64,000 bases of DNA from Chryseobacterium sp. CH25 (lineage in GTDB: Bacteria; Bacteroidota; Bacteroidia; Flavobacteriales; Weeksellaceae), in the NCBI RefSeq assembly GCF_004119455.1, contig NZ_NRQT01000002.1, positions 7,501-71,500 on the forward strand. Reading direction: 5' to 3'. Below are positions 8,845 through 18,748 of the stretch, one piece after another. A program made the position numbers and the translations under genes. The notes under the pieces are model-generated. The model ran no database searches. It saw nothing but the letters and a program-made list of their open reading frames with translations, and had not been told where the DNA came from. Numbering within the stretch: the stretch's first letter is position 1; each line of letters opens with the position of its first letter.

Positions 8845-11187
8845 TTATGCCCAATGTGGATCTGAAACAGAAACCTTTCCTGTTTCTATTCTTCCTGCAA
8901 AATGCCAACTTTGCTCACCAGATGTTACAATGATATCATACCAGCCTTTGAATGGAGCTACGTTGATCACTATTTTCTCTTCCGGTTTCTGAATACTTAT
9001 TGTTTTCTTACTTTTTTCATACCCGTTTTCAAGGGTAATATTTCCTTTTTTACCATTTTTAATAATGATCTCAACCTCATTTTTTGAAGTATTATTAATT
9101 AAAATAACTTCTGTGGTTGAAATACTGTTCCCTTTAAACTTTCGGAAAAAACCATTAGGACCAAAAACTTCATAATCATACATTCCTGATTGGGTTGCCG
9201 GATGAGACAGTTCCTTTCCGGAGTATAGAGCATAAGAAAAATAATAATTATTTCCGTTCAGTTGAGTTCTGTCATAAAGATGAAGCGGAACACCATTCTC
9301 TTTTAGATTGGTCATTTTAATTTTCCCGCCTTCCATATTCACAAGGAAGTTGTAAGGCAGAGGATTGGAAGGCTTCATTCCTTTTTCCTGAATTTCAAGC
9401 AAATCATTTTTCAATTCACCTTCAGTGTACCATTTTAATTGAGGAACAGGTTTATTTTTAGCTGCGTTGATGGTTTTGGCATAATCCTTCTGATCCAGAT
9501 AATTCATTTGAGGAACTTTGATATTGGATGCGTTAAAAGCTGAAGTAAGATCTCCGCAGATTGCCCTTCTCCATTCACTGATATTATCTACATGAACATT
9601 CTTATTGAATTTCTTCATGATAAATTTCTCAAGGAACTGTAGTACAGAAGTATGGTCTGAAACTTCAGAATTTACAAAACCACCTTTCGTCCATGGCGAA
9701 GCAATGATCATGGGAACTCTATAACCTAATCCTACTGTTCCTTCTGCTTTTTCATAATCTTTTAAAGTAGGATCAGACATATATTCCTGATCTTTGCTTA
9801 CATATTCCACACCGCTTTTTCCATTAATATCAACCGGCTGGCTTGGATTCAATGGCGGAGCAAAAGGAATGACGTGATCAAAATACCCATCATTTTCATC
9901 ATAATTGATAATAAAAATCGTTTTTTTCCACATTTCAGGATCTTTGGTCAGGATATTCAGAACCTCAGAAATATACCAGGCACCATACCAGGGAGATCCG
10001 GGGTGATCTGAGAAATGCTCCGGAGCTACCAGCCAGGAAACCAATGGGAGTTTTTTCTCTTCCACATCTTTACGGAACTGGAATAATACATCCCCTTTCG
10101 GAACAACCAGTCTTTCTCCGTGTTCATCTTTCCCAATTTCCAGATTGTGATAATCAGGATCATTGGAATTGGTTGTAAAAGCTTTTTCGTGGAGATTTTT
10201 TTCCATTGGAGAAAGCTTTGCGTAATTATCCGGGTGGTATTTCACCTCATCTTCCTGAAGCTCTGTAATAATGGCTTCAAGTCTCTTTTTCTGCTCAGGC
10301 TTTTTCAGGATTTCCTGTTTCAATGAAGCAATCATTTTAGGAATATGTTCATAATATCCTTTTGAAAACTTCACATTATATTTTGAAAACCATTCAATTG
10401 GATTATCTGTAAAGTTACTCAGCCATGCCTCCTGCTCTCCGGATAATCCTTTAGGAAGGCTGATTTCATTCTGATAAATACGCCATGAAACATTCTGTTC
10501 TTCTAAAATTTCCGGGAAGCTTTTCCATTTAGCCTGTCTGGCTTTATCATAATCAATATCATCATTTACTACATTCGCTTTTGATTTACCGTTTTGCTGT
10601 TCCCTCAAAGTTCCGGACCAATGGAAAAGTCTGTTCGGAGTAGTTCCCGTCATGGAAGAACAAAAATATTGGTCAAATATGGTAAAGGCATCTGCAAGCT
10701 GATAGTAGAACGGAAGATCCTCACGGTTATAATACCCTAATGTAAGCGGAATGTTTTTATAATTTTCGTTACCTGAAGCTTTTGCCTGAAGCCACTGGTC
10801 GTACTTTCCTTTATTGAAAGCCTGCTGCTGATTTTCCCAGGAATGCGGAAGGGAACTCATCCAGGTTGATTTGGTATTTCTCAGATCCAGACGGGCGGGA
10901 GCAGCATATTTTCCGGATTTCTCTTTCTGAAAAAAAGCAGAATGCCCGTCCTGTTTAATAAAAGTTCTTTTATCAAGAAACCCACGAACTCCTTTGAGAG
11001 CTCCAAAAGCATGATCAAAAGAACGGTTTTCCTGCATCAGAATAACCACATGTTCTGCATCATAAAAAGTAGACTGTGCAGCCGGATCTATAGCCAAAGC
11101 CTTTAGGATAGCTGGATGTAAAACACTTGAAGTGCCCAATCCTGCTAATAAAATACTTGATTTTTCTAAAAATTCTCTTCTGTTCAT
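8845..11187 (-). CDS. Phosphocholine-type phospholipase C, Tat-exported
   Basis: The protein has about 780 residues when started at the ATG before NRREFLEKSS, which gives a proper twin-arginine-type signal (NRREFLEKSSILLAGLG). The longer reading adds ten residues that would bury this signal. Residues about 40-520 show the PF04185 phosphoesterase signature: MQENRSFDHAFG, then NYDENDGYFDHV and YRVPMIIASPW. The C-terminal part has two beta-rich repeats like the DUF756 domains of bacterial PLCs. The enzyme hydrolyses phospholipids such as phosphatidylcholine or sphingomyelin to diacylglycerol or ceramide and a phosphorylated headgroup. It follows a SusC-SusD pair by 84 bases on the same strand and is probably in their operon. 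Confidence 0.93.
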   Translation of the reverse strand: MNRREFLEKSSILLAGLGTSSVLHPAILKALAIDPAAQSTFYDAEHVVILMQENRSFDHAFGALKGVRGFLDKRTFIKQDGHSAFFQKEKSGKYAAPARLDLRNTKSTWMSSLPHSWENQQQAFNKGKYDQWLQAKASGNENYKNIPLTLGYYNREDLPFYYQLADAFTIFDQYFCSSMTGTTPNRLFHWSGTLREQQNGKSKANVVNDDIDYDKARQAKWKSFPEILEEQNVSWRIYQNEISLPKGLSGEQEAWLSNFTDNPIEWFSKYNVKFSKGYYEHIPKMIASLKQEILKKPEQKKRLEAIITELQEDEVKYHPDNYAKLSPMEKNLHEKAFTTNSNDPDYHNLEIGKDEHGERLVVPKGDVLFQFRKDVEEKKLPLVSWLVAPEHFSDHPGSPWYGAWYISEVLNILTKDPEMWKKTIFIINYDENDGYFDHVIPFAPPLNPSQPVDINGKSGVEYVSKDQEYMSDPTLKDYEKAEGTVGLGYRVPMIIASPWTKGGFVNSEVSDHTSVLQFLEKFIMKKFNKNVHVDNISEWRRAICGDLTSAFNASNIKVPQMNYLDQKDYAKTINAAKNKPVPQLKWYTEGELKNDLLEIQEKGMKPSNPLPYNFLVNMEGGKIKMTNLKENGVPLHLYDRTQLNGNNYYFSYALYSGKELSHPATQSGMYDYEVFGPNGFFRKFKGNSISTTEVILINNTSKNEVEIIIKNGKKGNITLENGYEKSKKTISIQKPEEKIVINVAPFKGWYDIIVTSGEQSWHFAGRIETGKVSVSDPHWA

Positions 11188-11271
11188 GATCAATCGTAAT
11201 AAAGAAAGAAACCGCAAGTTAATAGGATTTTCCTGCGATTTCTTTGTTAGGTATAAAAATAAGTCAGATTT

Positions 11272-12789
11272 CTATTGTAACCACCAAGGTTTGGAATTAA
11301 TATCATCATTCCCGCCATACTGAGCGGTAAGAGCTGACTTTAAATTGGTGCTGTTGTAATTGTATTCAGATTGAGGATACCTGAATCTGAATGGAGCTGG
11401 CACGCCAGGTTTTAAAGGATAATTAGGATATCCTGTTCTTAAATAATCATAATAAGAAGTCCATTGTGACTGGTGGAACATAGTCATATACTTTTGAGTG
11501 ATAATTTTTTCCACCTGTTCCTGTAATGGAGCTGCGTTATTGTACACTACTAATGGTGTTGCCAGATACTGATTTACATCAAAGCCTGTAAAATACTGTC
11601 CCGGATTTTTTACATAGGTCTGATAAAAACTGAAACTAGCCTTAATCGCATTATCATAATGAGTCTTTGCAGATCCCGAAATCCATCCTCTTGCAGTTGC
11701 TTCAGCCAGAATAAATTCAAGTTCTGAATAGCTTAACACTGAAGAAGGCTCATTGGTAGGGTCTTTATAAAAACGGTCGTTTACCTTAGATATATTTTTT
11801 GCTGTAATTAATTTAGCATTTTCAGAATAGGCAGAAACAGGATCTCCGCCATTGTAACCTGTAAAGTCTGTAATGGCTTTTCCAGCTTCTTTAGCTCCGG
11901 TAGTCTGAGAGGCAAATGTGAATAAACGTGGATCTTTTCTGTCTTTAAACATATTAATGAAATAGTCTGCCATATACAAACTTGATCCATATCCACTGTT
12001 GTTGAACATAGAATATCGGCTGTCTGCAGCATCTGCAAACTTAAGCTCACCGTTGTCTGATATAGAAGTCATCAAAGGCTGGCTTCCTGCAATAGATGCA
12101 AATTCCGTTGCAATATTGTAGCTTCCGACTGTTGTTTTTTTAGATAAGGTGATGAGAATTTTCAGACGGAATGAGTTGATTAATTTTTTCCATTTCGCTG
12201 CATCTCCGTTGAAAACAATATCACCTTCAATTTTATCATTGGTATTAATCAGATCATTGGCTTCTTTTAGTTCCGATAAAATTCCGGCCATTACGATATC
12301 CTGACTGTCATACTTAGGCTGTGTAATGCCAGATTCACCTTTTACAGCTTCAGTATAAGGAATACTTCCCACTCTTAAACTGGTAGTAAAGAAGTGATAA
12401 GCTCTTAAGAATTTACCGATTGCTATATAATTTTTATTCTTGATCTTCTCTGCTTCCTGCATCATTTTTGTGGTATTCAAGAGAGCTTTAGTATAGATCT
12501 CAAAGGAAGCATCATTCCACTTCATGTACTGGTATTTATTTTCCCCATCGGTACCAATCATCATTCTGGATGCATACATATTATCACCATCCACCTGAAA
12601 AGTAGATCTTGATACATAGGTTAAAAGATATTTGGGATCAATGCTGGCCTGGTCATTAGGGTTCTCATTGATTTTATCAAGGTTGGATTCACAGGAAGCG
12701 AAGGTTAACAGTCCTGCTGCAAATACTGATTTAATCAGCCATTTAGCTGTTTTGCCTTTCAACCCATTCTTATGTATATTATTTTTCAT
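11272..12789 (-). CDS. SusD/RagB-like nutrient-binding lipoprotein
   Basis: A 505-residue lipoprotein. The signal contains SVFAAGLLTFASCESNLDKINENPNDQ with the acylated Cys near residue 33. The sequence has the SusD-like_2 pattern (KINENPNDQASIDPKYLLTYV at the start, IITQKYMTMFHQSQWTSYYDYLRTGYP near the end). It would cap the SusC encoded just upstream (20-base gap). The downstream phospholipase C points to phospholipid-derived or phosphorylated ligands, but this is inference from context only. Confidence 0.92.
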   Translation of the reverse strand: MKNNIHKNGLKGKTAKWLIKSVFAAGLLTFASCESNLDKINENPNDQASIDPKYLLTYVSRSTFQVDGDNMYASRMMIGTDGENKYQYMKWNDASFEIYTKALLNTTKMMQEAEKIKNKNYIAIGKFLRAYHFFTTSLRVGSIPYTEAVKGESGITQPKYDSQDIVMAGILSELKEANDLINTNDKIEGDIVFNGDAAKWKKLINSFRLKILITLSKKTTVGSYNIATEFASIAGSQPLMTSISDNGELKFADAADSRYSMFNNSGYGSSLYMADYFINMFKDRKDPRLFTFASQTTGAKEAGKAITDFTGYNGGDPVSAYSENAKLITAKNISKVNDRFYKDPTNEPSSVLSYSELEFILAEATARGWISGSAKTHYDNAIKASFSFYQTYVKNPGQYFTGFDVNQYLATPLVVYNNAAPLQEQVEKIITQKYMTMFHQSQWTSYYDYLRTGYPNYPLKPGVPAPFRFRYPQSEYNYNSTNLKSALTAQYGGNDDINSKPWWLQ

Positions 12790-12809
12790 TGTATTGACGT
12801 ACTTTTTAA

Positions 12810-15800
12810 TTAAAACTTAAGATTAAATCCGACCCCGAACCATCTGCTTGAAGGATCCTGAATATCATTGGTGATATCATCTGTTCTGCCTGTTTTGATC
12901 TGGAAATCAGGATCTGAATAAAGGTTTTTAGATTTTTTCCACATCGCCAGATTATAAGCAGAGATATTGGCAGTAAATCCTTTAATCATTCCTTTTGGAT
13001 TCAGTAAAGAAGAGAAATCGTATTCCAGAACTACAGACCTTAGCTTGATAAAAGTTCTGTCGAAAACATTAGCGAACTCTTCACTTTCATCCTGGGTTAC
13101 CCTGGCCTGATACGGATAGTTCTGTGCCCAATCCTGGAAATTGATAGGTGTAGTATGCTGAGTATACTTGCCTGTTGCCGGATCATAGTTTACCCCGTTC
13201 GGTACAAAGTAATAGGTTCCCGGGTTAGCATATTCACGATCTCTGTAAGCAACGGAATTCGGATGTTTTCCGCCCCACCACATTTTCTCAACTACCTGAG
13301 ATCTCATGATTCCCCCGATGCTTCCGTCGATTCCGATGTTTAAGGATACTTTTTTATACTTGAAGGTATTGTTGAAACCAAAAGTCCAGTCCGGATTGAA
13401 ATGCCCTAAATTACTTTGCGTGTTGGCTCTTGTCGGCATACCGGATTTAGCATCCAGAATTACCTGTCCGTTTGGAGATTTTTGCCATGTGTAATCATAA
13501 TAACTGTCCATTCTTTCTCCAAGCTTAATATTTTTATAATTAGGCATGTTATTATAGATAGAAGTCAGTTTTTGTTCATAAGTACTCCAGTTGATTAATG
13601 TTCTCCATGTGAAGTTACTGGTCTTTATCGGAACAATTCCCAGGGAAATTTCAAAACCTTTTGTGGTGTATTCATTACCATTCACATATTGGGAGATGAA
13701 CCCTGAAGATTCAGCACTTGGAAACTCCAGAATGTTGTTATAATCCAGTGTTCTGAAGTAAGTGGCGTCTAAAGTAACTCTGTTATTAAATAATCCGGCA
13801 CTTAACCCCAATTCATAAGACTTAGTCTGTTCAGGTTTTAAAGTATTCTCAACATTTAAAGTGGTAGGATATAAATAAGTTGGGTTACCATTGAAGCTAA
13901 TTCCTTTATTATTTGAGTAATAATTTCTGATAGAATAAGGCTGGAAATCATAAGCCACTTTTGCCCATGAAGCAGAAAGCTTTAACATATTAACAGCCTC
14001 CGGCATCTTTACCAGATTAGAAATCACAGCACTGATGGATGCAGAAGGGTAGAAGTAAGATCTGTTGGCTTTCGGTAAAGTAGAAGACCAGTCATTACGT
14101 CCGGAAATATTGATGAAGAAAGCATTGTATAGCCCGATATCAATCGTAGAATAAGCACTGTAGATCAGTTTTTCTTTCAGGTAGCTGAAATTTTTAAGTG
14201 CTCCGATAGAGTTTTCAAAAGTATAGATTTCCGGAATTTTTAAACCATCTGTAGATCTTTCATTCCTGTTATTCTTATAATAAAAAGCTGAACCTCCGGC
14301 ATTAATAGTGAAATCAAAATTATCAGATATTTTCTTTTTATAAGTGGCCAGTACATCATAGTTCAGGTTCCATGTTTTCATATCATTCAGAATATATCCA
14401 CCACTTCTTGGGGCACTGTAATTGAAATAAGAATAAGGACTGAATATTTCCGATTTGCTATGATTCTCAATAATGGAAATTTTTCCTTTTACCGAAAAAT
14501 CTTTTGTAGCCTTATACTCTAATCCGGTTTGTGCATTAATAATATTGGTTCTGTTCTGATTTTTATAATACTCAGCACCGAACCATGGGTTATTGTACCA
14601 TGCATAATTCCAGTTAGCCTGTGCTACACCCTCTTTTCCGGGAATCCACATGTGATTTCTCAGGGCTTTTCCATCTACATCGGCACCCATCCAGATCAGA
14701 ATAGTATACATGTGGCCGCTTGGATTGTATTCGTAATTGGGTACGTTAGGAGTAAAAGTCTGGTTGAAATTAAATTTAGTATCAAAGATGAACTTGTCTC
14801 CCAGGTGATTTTCAGAAGAGAAGTTGATCCCGTATCTCTGAAGATAAGAGTTGGGAACCCTGTCATCGTAATTCATGAAGTTTCCTGAAAACCTGTATAT
14901 ATCTTTATTATTTCTATAGCTGATTGCGAAGTTATTATTATTGATAATGGCAGGTTTTAAGAAAGTATCCAGGTTGTCGTGGTATTTCCAGTCAATCGGA
15001 ACCCTTTCATATCTTGACTTGTCATTATATTGTGTACCTGTTACGGCTCCATACCAGGGAATAACCTGTCCGGTTGTTTTATCTCTGATCGGGCTGTTCC
15101 ATTGGGCTATTTTTAATCCGGGAACAAATTTCGGCCCCCAAATCATATCTCCGTCATTCACTCCACCATCAGCTCCGTCCCAGAATTCATATTTCCCCTG
15201 AGAACCATTCCCGTATTCAGTCTGGGTTTTTGGAAGATTGGTAAATCCACCTGTAATCATGGTGTTTTGAGAAAATTCTACAGAGAATCCTTTTTTCTTA
15301 GCGCTTTTTGTGGTAATCAGAATCGCTCCGTACCGTCCTCTTGAACCATACAATGCAGAAGCGGTTGCTCCTTTCAGTACGTTGATGTTTTCTATATTGT
15401 TGGGATCTAAGTTCTGGAAAACCTCTTTTTCTACGATCACTCCATCAATCACAAATACCAGATTGGAATTTCCTCTTAAGGTAAACTGAGGAGCCTGCTG
15501 CATTCCTGTTGGGTTGGAAACATTCAGACCCGCTACCTGTCCTGAGAATAAATTACCGATACTTGGAGTGGTAATAGTTTCAAACTGTTTGGTTCCTACT
15601 TCCTGCGTAGAATATCCAATCTTTTCCTTTTTCTTGGCGATTCCCAGAGCGGTAATAACAACCCCTTCAATCTGTTTTTCATTGGTTTTCTTTAGCACAA
15701 TGGAATACTGTTTTTTTGAGGAAACTTCCACAGTATACACAGAAAAATCAGGAGAAAAGAATTCCAGGATATCTTTTGGGTTAGCTGAAATGGTAAAATT

Positions 15801-15968
15801 CCCATTTTCATCTGTTGTAGCGGTTTTTCCGGTGTTTTTGTCGGTAATATTTACCCCTGAAACACTGGTGCCATTTTCAGATTTTACATTTCCGGAAACA
15901 GCAATCTCCTGAGCTGTAATGTATAAGGGAAGTAAAAAAACTGCAAACGTAGCTAAAGTTTTCTTCAT
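12810..15968 (-). CDS. SusC/RagA-family TonB-linked outer membrane protein
   Basis: About 1052 residues when started at the ATG of MKKTLATFAVFLLPLYITAQ, a clear signal peptide. The reading five codons longer (MHSKK) has no support. A carboxypeptidase-regulatory-like domain follows (VSGNVKSENGTSVSGVNI, DENGNFTISA), then the SusC hallmark TALGIAKKKEKIGYSTQEV, the plug (VFVIDGVIVEKEVFQNLDPNNIENINVLKGATASALYGSRG) and a long barrel ending in WFGVGFNLKF. It is the first gene of a SusC-SusD-phospholipase C run. On the minus strand a TAAATTTG sequence lies at 15981-15988, which resembles the Bacteroidota -7 promoter element. If used, the mRNA leader would be only a few bases long. Confidence 0.94.
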   Translation of the reverse strand: MKKTLATFAVFLLPLYITAQEIAVSGNVKSENGTSVSGVNITDKNTGKTATTDENGNFTISANPKDILEFFSPDFSVYTVEVSSKKQYSIVLKKTNEKQIEGVVITALGIAKKKEKIGYSTQEVGTKQFETITTPSIGNLFSGQVAGLNVSNPTGMQQAPQFTLRGNSNLVFVIDGVIVEKEVFQNLDPNNIENINVLKGATASALYGSRGRYGAILITTKSAKKKGFSVEFSQNTMITGGFTNLPKTQTEYGNGSQGKYEFWDGADGGVNDGDMIWGPKFVPGLKIAQWNSPIRDKTTGQVIPWYGAVTGTQYNDKSRYERVPIDWKYHDNLDTFLKPAIINNNNFAISYRNNKDIYRFSGNFMNYDDRVPNSYLQRYGINFSSENHLGDKFIFDTKFNFNQTFTPNVPNYEYNPSGHMYTILIWMGADVDGKALRNHMWIPGKEGVAQANWNYAWYNNPWFGAEYYKNQNRTNIINAQTGLEYKATKDFSVKGKISIIENHSKSEIFSPYSYFNYSAPRSGGYILNDMKTWNLNYDVLATYKKKISDNFDFTINAGGSAFYYKNNRNERSTDGLKIPEIYTFENSIGALKNFSYLKEKLIYSAYSTIDIGLYNAFFINISGRNDWSSTLPKANRSYFYPSASISAVISNLVKMPEAVNMLKLSASWAKVAYDFQPYSIRNYYSNNKGISFNGNPTYLYPTTLNVENTLKPEQTKSYELGLSAGLFNNRVTLDATYFRTLDYNNILEFPSAESSGFISQYVNGNEYTTKGFEISLGIVPIKTSNFTWRTLINWSTYEQKLTSIYNNMPNYKNIKLGERMDSYYDYTWQKSPNGQVILDAKSGMPTRANTQSNLGHFNPDWTFGFNNTFKYKKVSLNIGIDGSIGGIMRSQVVEKMWWGGKHPNSVAYRDREYANPGTYYFVPNGVNYDPATGKYTQHTTPINFQDWAQNYPYQARVTQDESEEFANVFDRTFIKLRSVVLEYDFSSLLNPKGMIKGFTANISAYNLAMWKKSKNLYSDPDFQIKTGRTDDITNDIQDPSSRWFGVGFNLKF

Positions 15969-16122
15969 TTTTTTTGAATGCAAATTTAGCCGGGTATTAT
16001 TACGTAAATTTTAAGTTCATATTAAAATAAAAATACGATTTATGTATTTTTTAACATAAATAATTAACAGAATGGTAAAATGGAAGTTTGTCTTTATGTA
16101 GGCACTTTTGTTTTATTATATA

Positions 16123-16162
16123 GGGCGGGAAGCGGGAAGTCAGAAGCTGGGAATGATTGAAG
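16123..16162. repeat. Purine-rich intergenic repeat, copy 1
   Basis: The plus strand reads as imperfect GCGGGAAG units followed by CAGAAGCTGGGAATGATTGAAG. A similar string (GCGGGAAGCTGAATGATGGAAG) occurs at 26779-26810. It lies in the 281-base gap upstream of the SusC gene beginning at 15968. The same gap also holds a short hairpin, GTTACTA/TAGTAAC, at 16208-16228. Confidence 0.45.
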
Positions 16163-16249
16163 TTAAAAAAATAACTGGAACATATTCTAGTAGCTTTTAA
16201 TCACAGGGTTACTACTTAAAATAGTAACTTAAAGCAGCATCCTTTCTCT

Positions 16250-17854
16250 TTAAAATCTACTCAGAATTCCCCAGTGAATCTTGATGTCATTGAACTTAAA
16301 CGGATTTCCAAACTCGTTACCATTCGACAGCTGGAAGCTCATCAACCCGATTGGAATGAAGAAATTGAAACCAAGTCCCACACTGTAGAGTTTGGGTTTC
16401 ACATTCAGTGATTTATTATTGAGCTGTCCGTATTGGCCAAATAGATCGAAGAATGCCTGATTACCGATGAGGTACCGGTATTCCAGACTTCCGTAATAAT
16501 AAAAGTCGGCTGCCAGAGAGTTTTCATTAAACCCCCGCATGGAGTTCCAGCCTCCAAAACGGTAAAGTTCGTTAGCGGAAAATTCAATTTTAGAATCCAT
16601 CATGGCTCCTTCTCCCTTGATATTGAGGAAATGGTTCCCTGAAATATGGTAATTATGCTCTCCGGAGAAATAAAACTGGTTTTGGGCTGCTTTTATATTT
16701 CCTTTGGTATACGTTGTTGTTAAATAATCGTATCCCGCATTGATCCTTGTTTTGTACATAAAAAGATCAATATCGGTAGGCTCAGTCATTTCAAACCAGA
16801 TCCCGATCCCTTTTTTGTTGTAATCTTTTCCGATAGCATACAGGGAATCTATAACAGTTGAGGTTTCCAGAGTGGCGCGGAGACCAATTTTGTTACGGTT
16901 ATTGATATGGTAATAAAATGCAGGAAGGAATTTTACATTGGCAAACGTAGAGTCCTGTCTGTAGATATTTACCTTTGTATTCATCCCTACATTGGATTTG
17001 AACAGATAAGGAATGTCTACCTGAAGATCAAAATTCTGTCCCTTATCAGGATTTCTCTGCCAGTATAAATTAATCGTCTCAAAACCATTGAACATATTTC
17101 TGAAATTCACATTCATGGTACCATTTAAAGTGAACTTATCCGTTTTATCATTTCCAAAACCAATAACTCCATCAAAGGTATTGGTCTTTTTCTTCTGTAA
17201 AAACAGATAGATATTGGTAGAATCTTTGGTGAATAAAGTTTGTGGCTGCCGGTCAAGCATCACGAAAGGATGGCTTTGAAAATTTTTATTGATGGCCAGC
17301 AGGTTCTTTTCATCATAGTTCTTTCCTTTAAATTCTTTTTCAAGGTTTTTGATGAATCTTTTGGGAACCCTATCATATCCTTTGATGACAAAACCGTTGA
17401 TCGTTCTTTTATCATTTTTGTTGATGTCAAGTTCTATGACAGGAAATCCGTTTTTCTGCCCTTTGTATTTTGATTTTATTCTGCTGAAAGAATATCCGTC
17501 ATCAATATAACTTTTATTGATGCTTTTCTTGGTGGAATCTAAATTTTTCGTAAAAAAATCCTTCTGAACTTTCAGTTTCTGAACAATGGAATCGGAAAGA
17601 TTCACATAGGTTTCATTAAAATTTTTCCCTTTGTCAAAGAAAATTTCTGTGCTGTCACCTTTTACTTTTACGTCTTTCAGCTGAGTGAAAAAATAATTAT
17701 TCTGAGCCAGAGAATCCAGGAATTTTACAGCAGAAGTTGAATCCTTTACCTTTTTTCTAACCTTAGTCTCAGTATCAATCAGCCAATACTGTTTTTTCTG
17801 CGCTTGTGTAAAAACGCAGAACAGAACAAAAAATATTTTAAAAAATAACTTCAA
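16250..17854 (-). CDS. Omp85/BamA-family outer membrane protein (surface-antigen type)
   Basis: A 534-residue protein with signal peptide MKLFFKIFFVLFCVFTQAQ. The N-terminal half (about 20-215) looks like POTRA-type modules (INKSYIDDGYSFSRI, RTINGFVIKGYDRVPKRFI). The C-terminal half is a beta-barrel carrying the Omp85 RGF signature in FGGWNSMRGFNENS (about residues 432-445) and ending with aromatic strands to GILSRF. It is shorter than BamA (about 800 residues) and resembles the TamA/ShlB-like side branch, so it probably inserts or translocates a particular partner rather than being the essential BamA. No obvious partner gene is adjacent. The downstream gap of 95 bases before the SDR stop holds only a short dispersed repeat. 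Confidence 0.85.
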   Translation of the reverse strand: MKLFFKIFFVLFCVFTQAQKKQYWLIDTETKVRKKVKDSTSAVKFLDSLAQNNYFFTQLKDVKVKGDSTEIFFDKGKNFNETYVNLSDSIVQKLKVQKDFFTKNLDSTKKSINKSYIDDGYSFSRIKSKYKGQKNGFPVIELDINKNDKRTINGFVIKGYDRVPKRFIKNLEKEFKGKNYDEKNLLAINKNFQSHPFVMLDRQPQTLFTKDSTNIYLFLQKKKTNTFDGVIGFGNDKTDKFTLNGTMNVNFRNMFNGFETINLYWQRNPDKGQNFDLQVDIPYLFKSNVGMNTKVNIYRQDSTFANVKFLPAFYYHINNRNKIGLRATLETSTVIDSLYAIGKDYNKKGIGIWFEMTEPTDIDLFMYKTRINAGYDYLTTTYTKGNIKAAQNQFYFSGEHNYHISGNHFLNIKGEGAMMDSKIEFSANELYRFGGWNSMRGFNENSLAADFYYYGSLEYRYLIGNQAFFDLFGQYGQLNNKSLNVKPKLYSVGLGFNFFIPIGLMSFQLSNGNEFGNPFKFNDIKIHWGILSRF

Positions 17855-17899
17855 TAGGTGATTCCGAATATAAGTTGAAGGCTCATGAAAAATACAAAA

Positions 17900-17936
17900 G
17901 ATTTTTCACTGCACTGCATTCCGTTCAGAATGACAA
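17900..17936. repeat. Short dispersed intergenic element with hairpin (CATTC/GAATG)
   Basis: The sequence reads ATTTTTCACTGCACTGC, then CATTCCGTTCAGAATGACA. The core CATTC-CGTTCA-GAATG can form a small hairpin. The string resembles the TTCGTTCAGAATGACA-like intergenic elements seen in several bacterial genomes, which is from memory and not checked. It lies between the convergently spaced ends of the Omp85 and SDR genes. Confidence 0.35.
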
Positions 17937-17953
17937 TGCATTCTATCAATCAA

Positions 17954-18748
17954 CTAATTTTTATCCAGTTTATTATATTTCTTCATTAAATTCTCGTAAG
18001 TTCCCTGAGGAAGAATCCATTTCAAAGGTACTCCGATTTTCTGCCCGAATTTACCAAAATAATAATGAGCTTTCCATTTATTCTTTCCTAAAAGTTTTTC
18101 AATGTATTCTGCCACTTCCAAAGGCTCTGTTCCTTCATCTACATGAGAATTCATTAAAGCGTACACTTTATCAAAAACATTTTTATATGGCTGAGAGACC
18201 TGTGCAATCACTCTGTTATCTGCAATATTGGTTTTAATATCACCTAAATGCAGTGAACATACCTCAATATTCCAGGGATACACTTCATATCTCATAGCTT
18301 CCGTTACTTTGTCCAAAGCAGATTTTGAAGCAGAGTAAAACCCACGGAACGGTAAGCCCATTTCACTCCCAATACTGGATACATTGATGATTTTTCCGAA
18401 TTTTTGAGTCCTCATCGTTGGAAGAACTGCGCTCATCATCTGAACTGGGCCAGCCAGATTAAGACTGAAAAGTTTAAGGATATCTTCCTTGGTAGAATCT
18501 TCCACTGCTCCTACCATTCCCATTCCGGCATTGTTGATAAGAACATCAATTCTGGTTTCGGTTTTCAGGACCTCAGCAATGGCATTCTGAACAGCAGAGT
18601 TGTCTGTAACATCTGTAGGGATGGACGTGAAATATTGACTTTCTGTATGTTTTCGGCTTAAACCATATACTTTGTGCCCTTTTTTACCGAAGTATTCGGC
18701 CAAAGCAAATCCAATTCCTGATGAGGTTCCTGTAATGATAATGGTCAT
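17954..18748 (-). CDS. Short-chain dehydrogenase/reductase
   Basis: A 264-residue protein of classical SDR layout: a glycine-rich cofactor loop GTSSGIG (about residues 6-12), an NNAGMG motif (about 85-90), a catalytic Ser in NVSSIGS, and the active-site FYSASKSA (Tyr and Lys). The CSLHLGDIKTNI stretch after the active site is also usual. It oxidises or reduces a hydroxyl or keto group using NAD(P)(H), but the substrate cannot be told. It is a cytoplasmic, single gene read on the minus strand with a 404-base gap upstream. Confidence 0.92.
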   Translation of the reverse strand: MTIIITGTSSGIGFALAEYFGKKGHKVYGLSRKHTESQYFTSIPTDVTDNSAVQNAIAEVLKTETRIDVLINNAGMGMVGAVEDSTKEDILKLFSLNLAGPVQMMSAVLPTMRTQKFGKIINVSSIGSEMGLPFRGFYSASKSALDKVTEAMRYEVYPWNIEVCSLHLGDIKTNIADNRVIAQVSQPYKNVFDKVYALMNSHVDEGTEPLEVAEYIEKLLGKNKWKAHYYFGKFGQKIGVPLKWILPQGTYENLMKKYNKLDKN

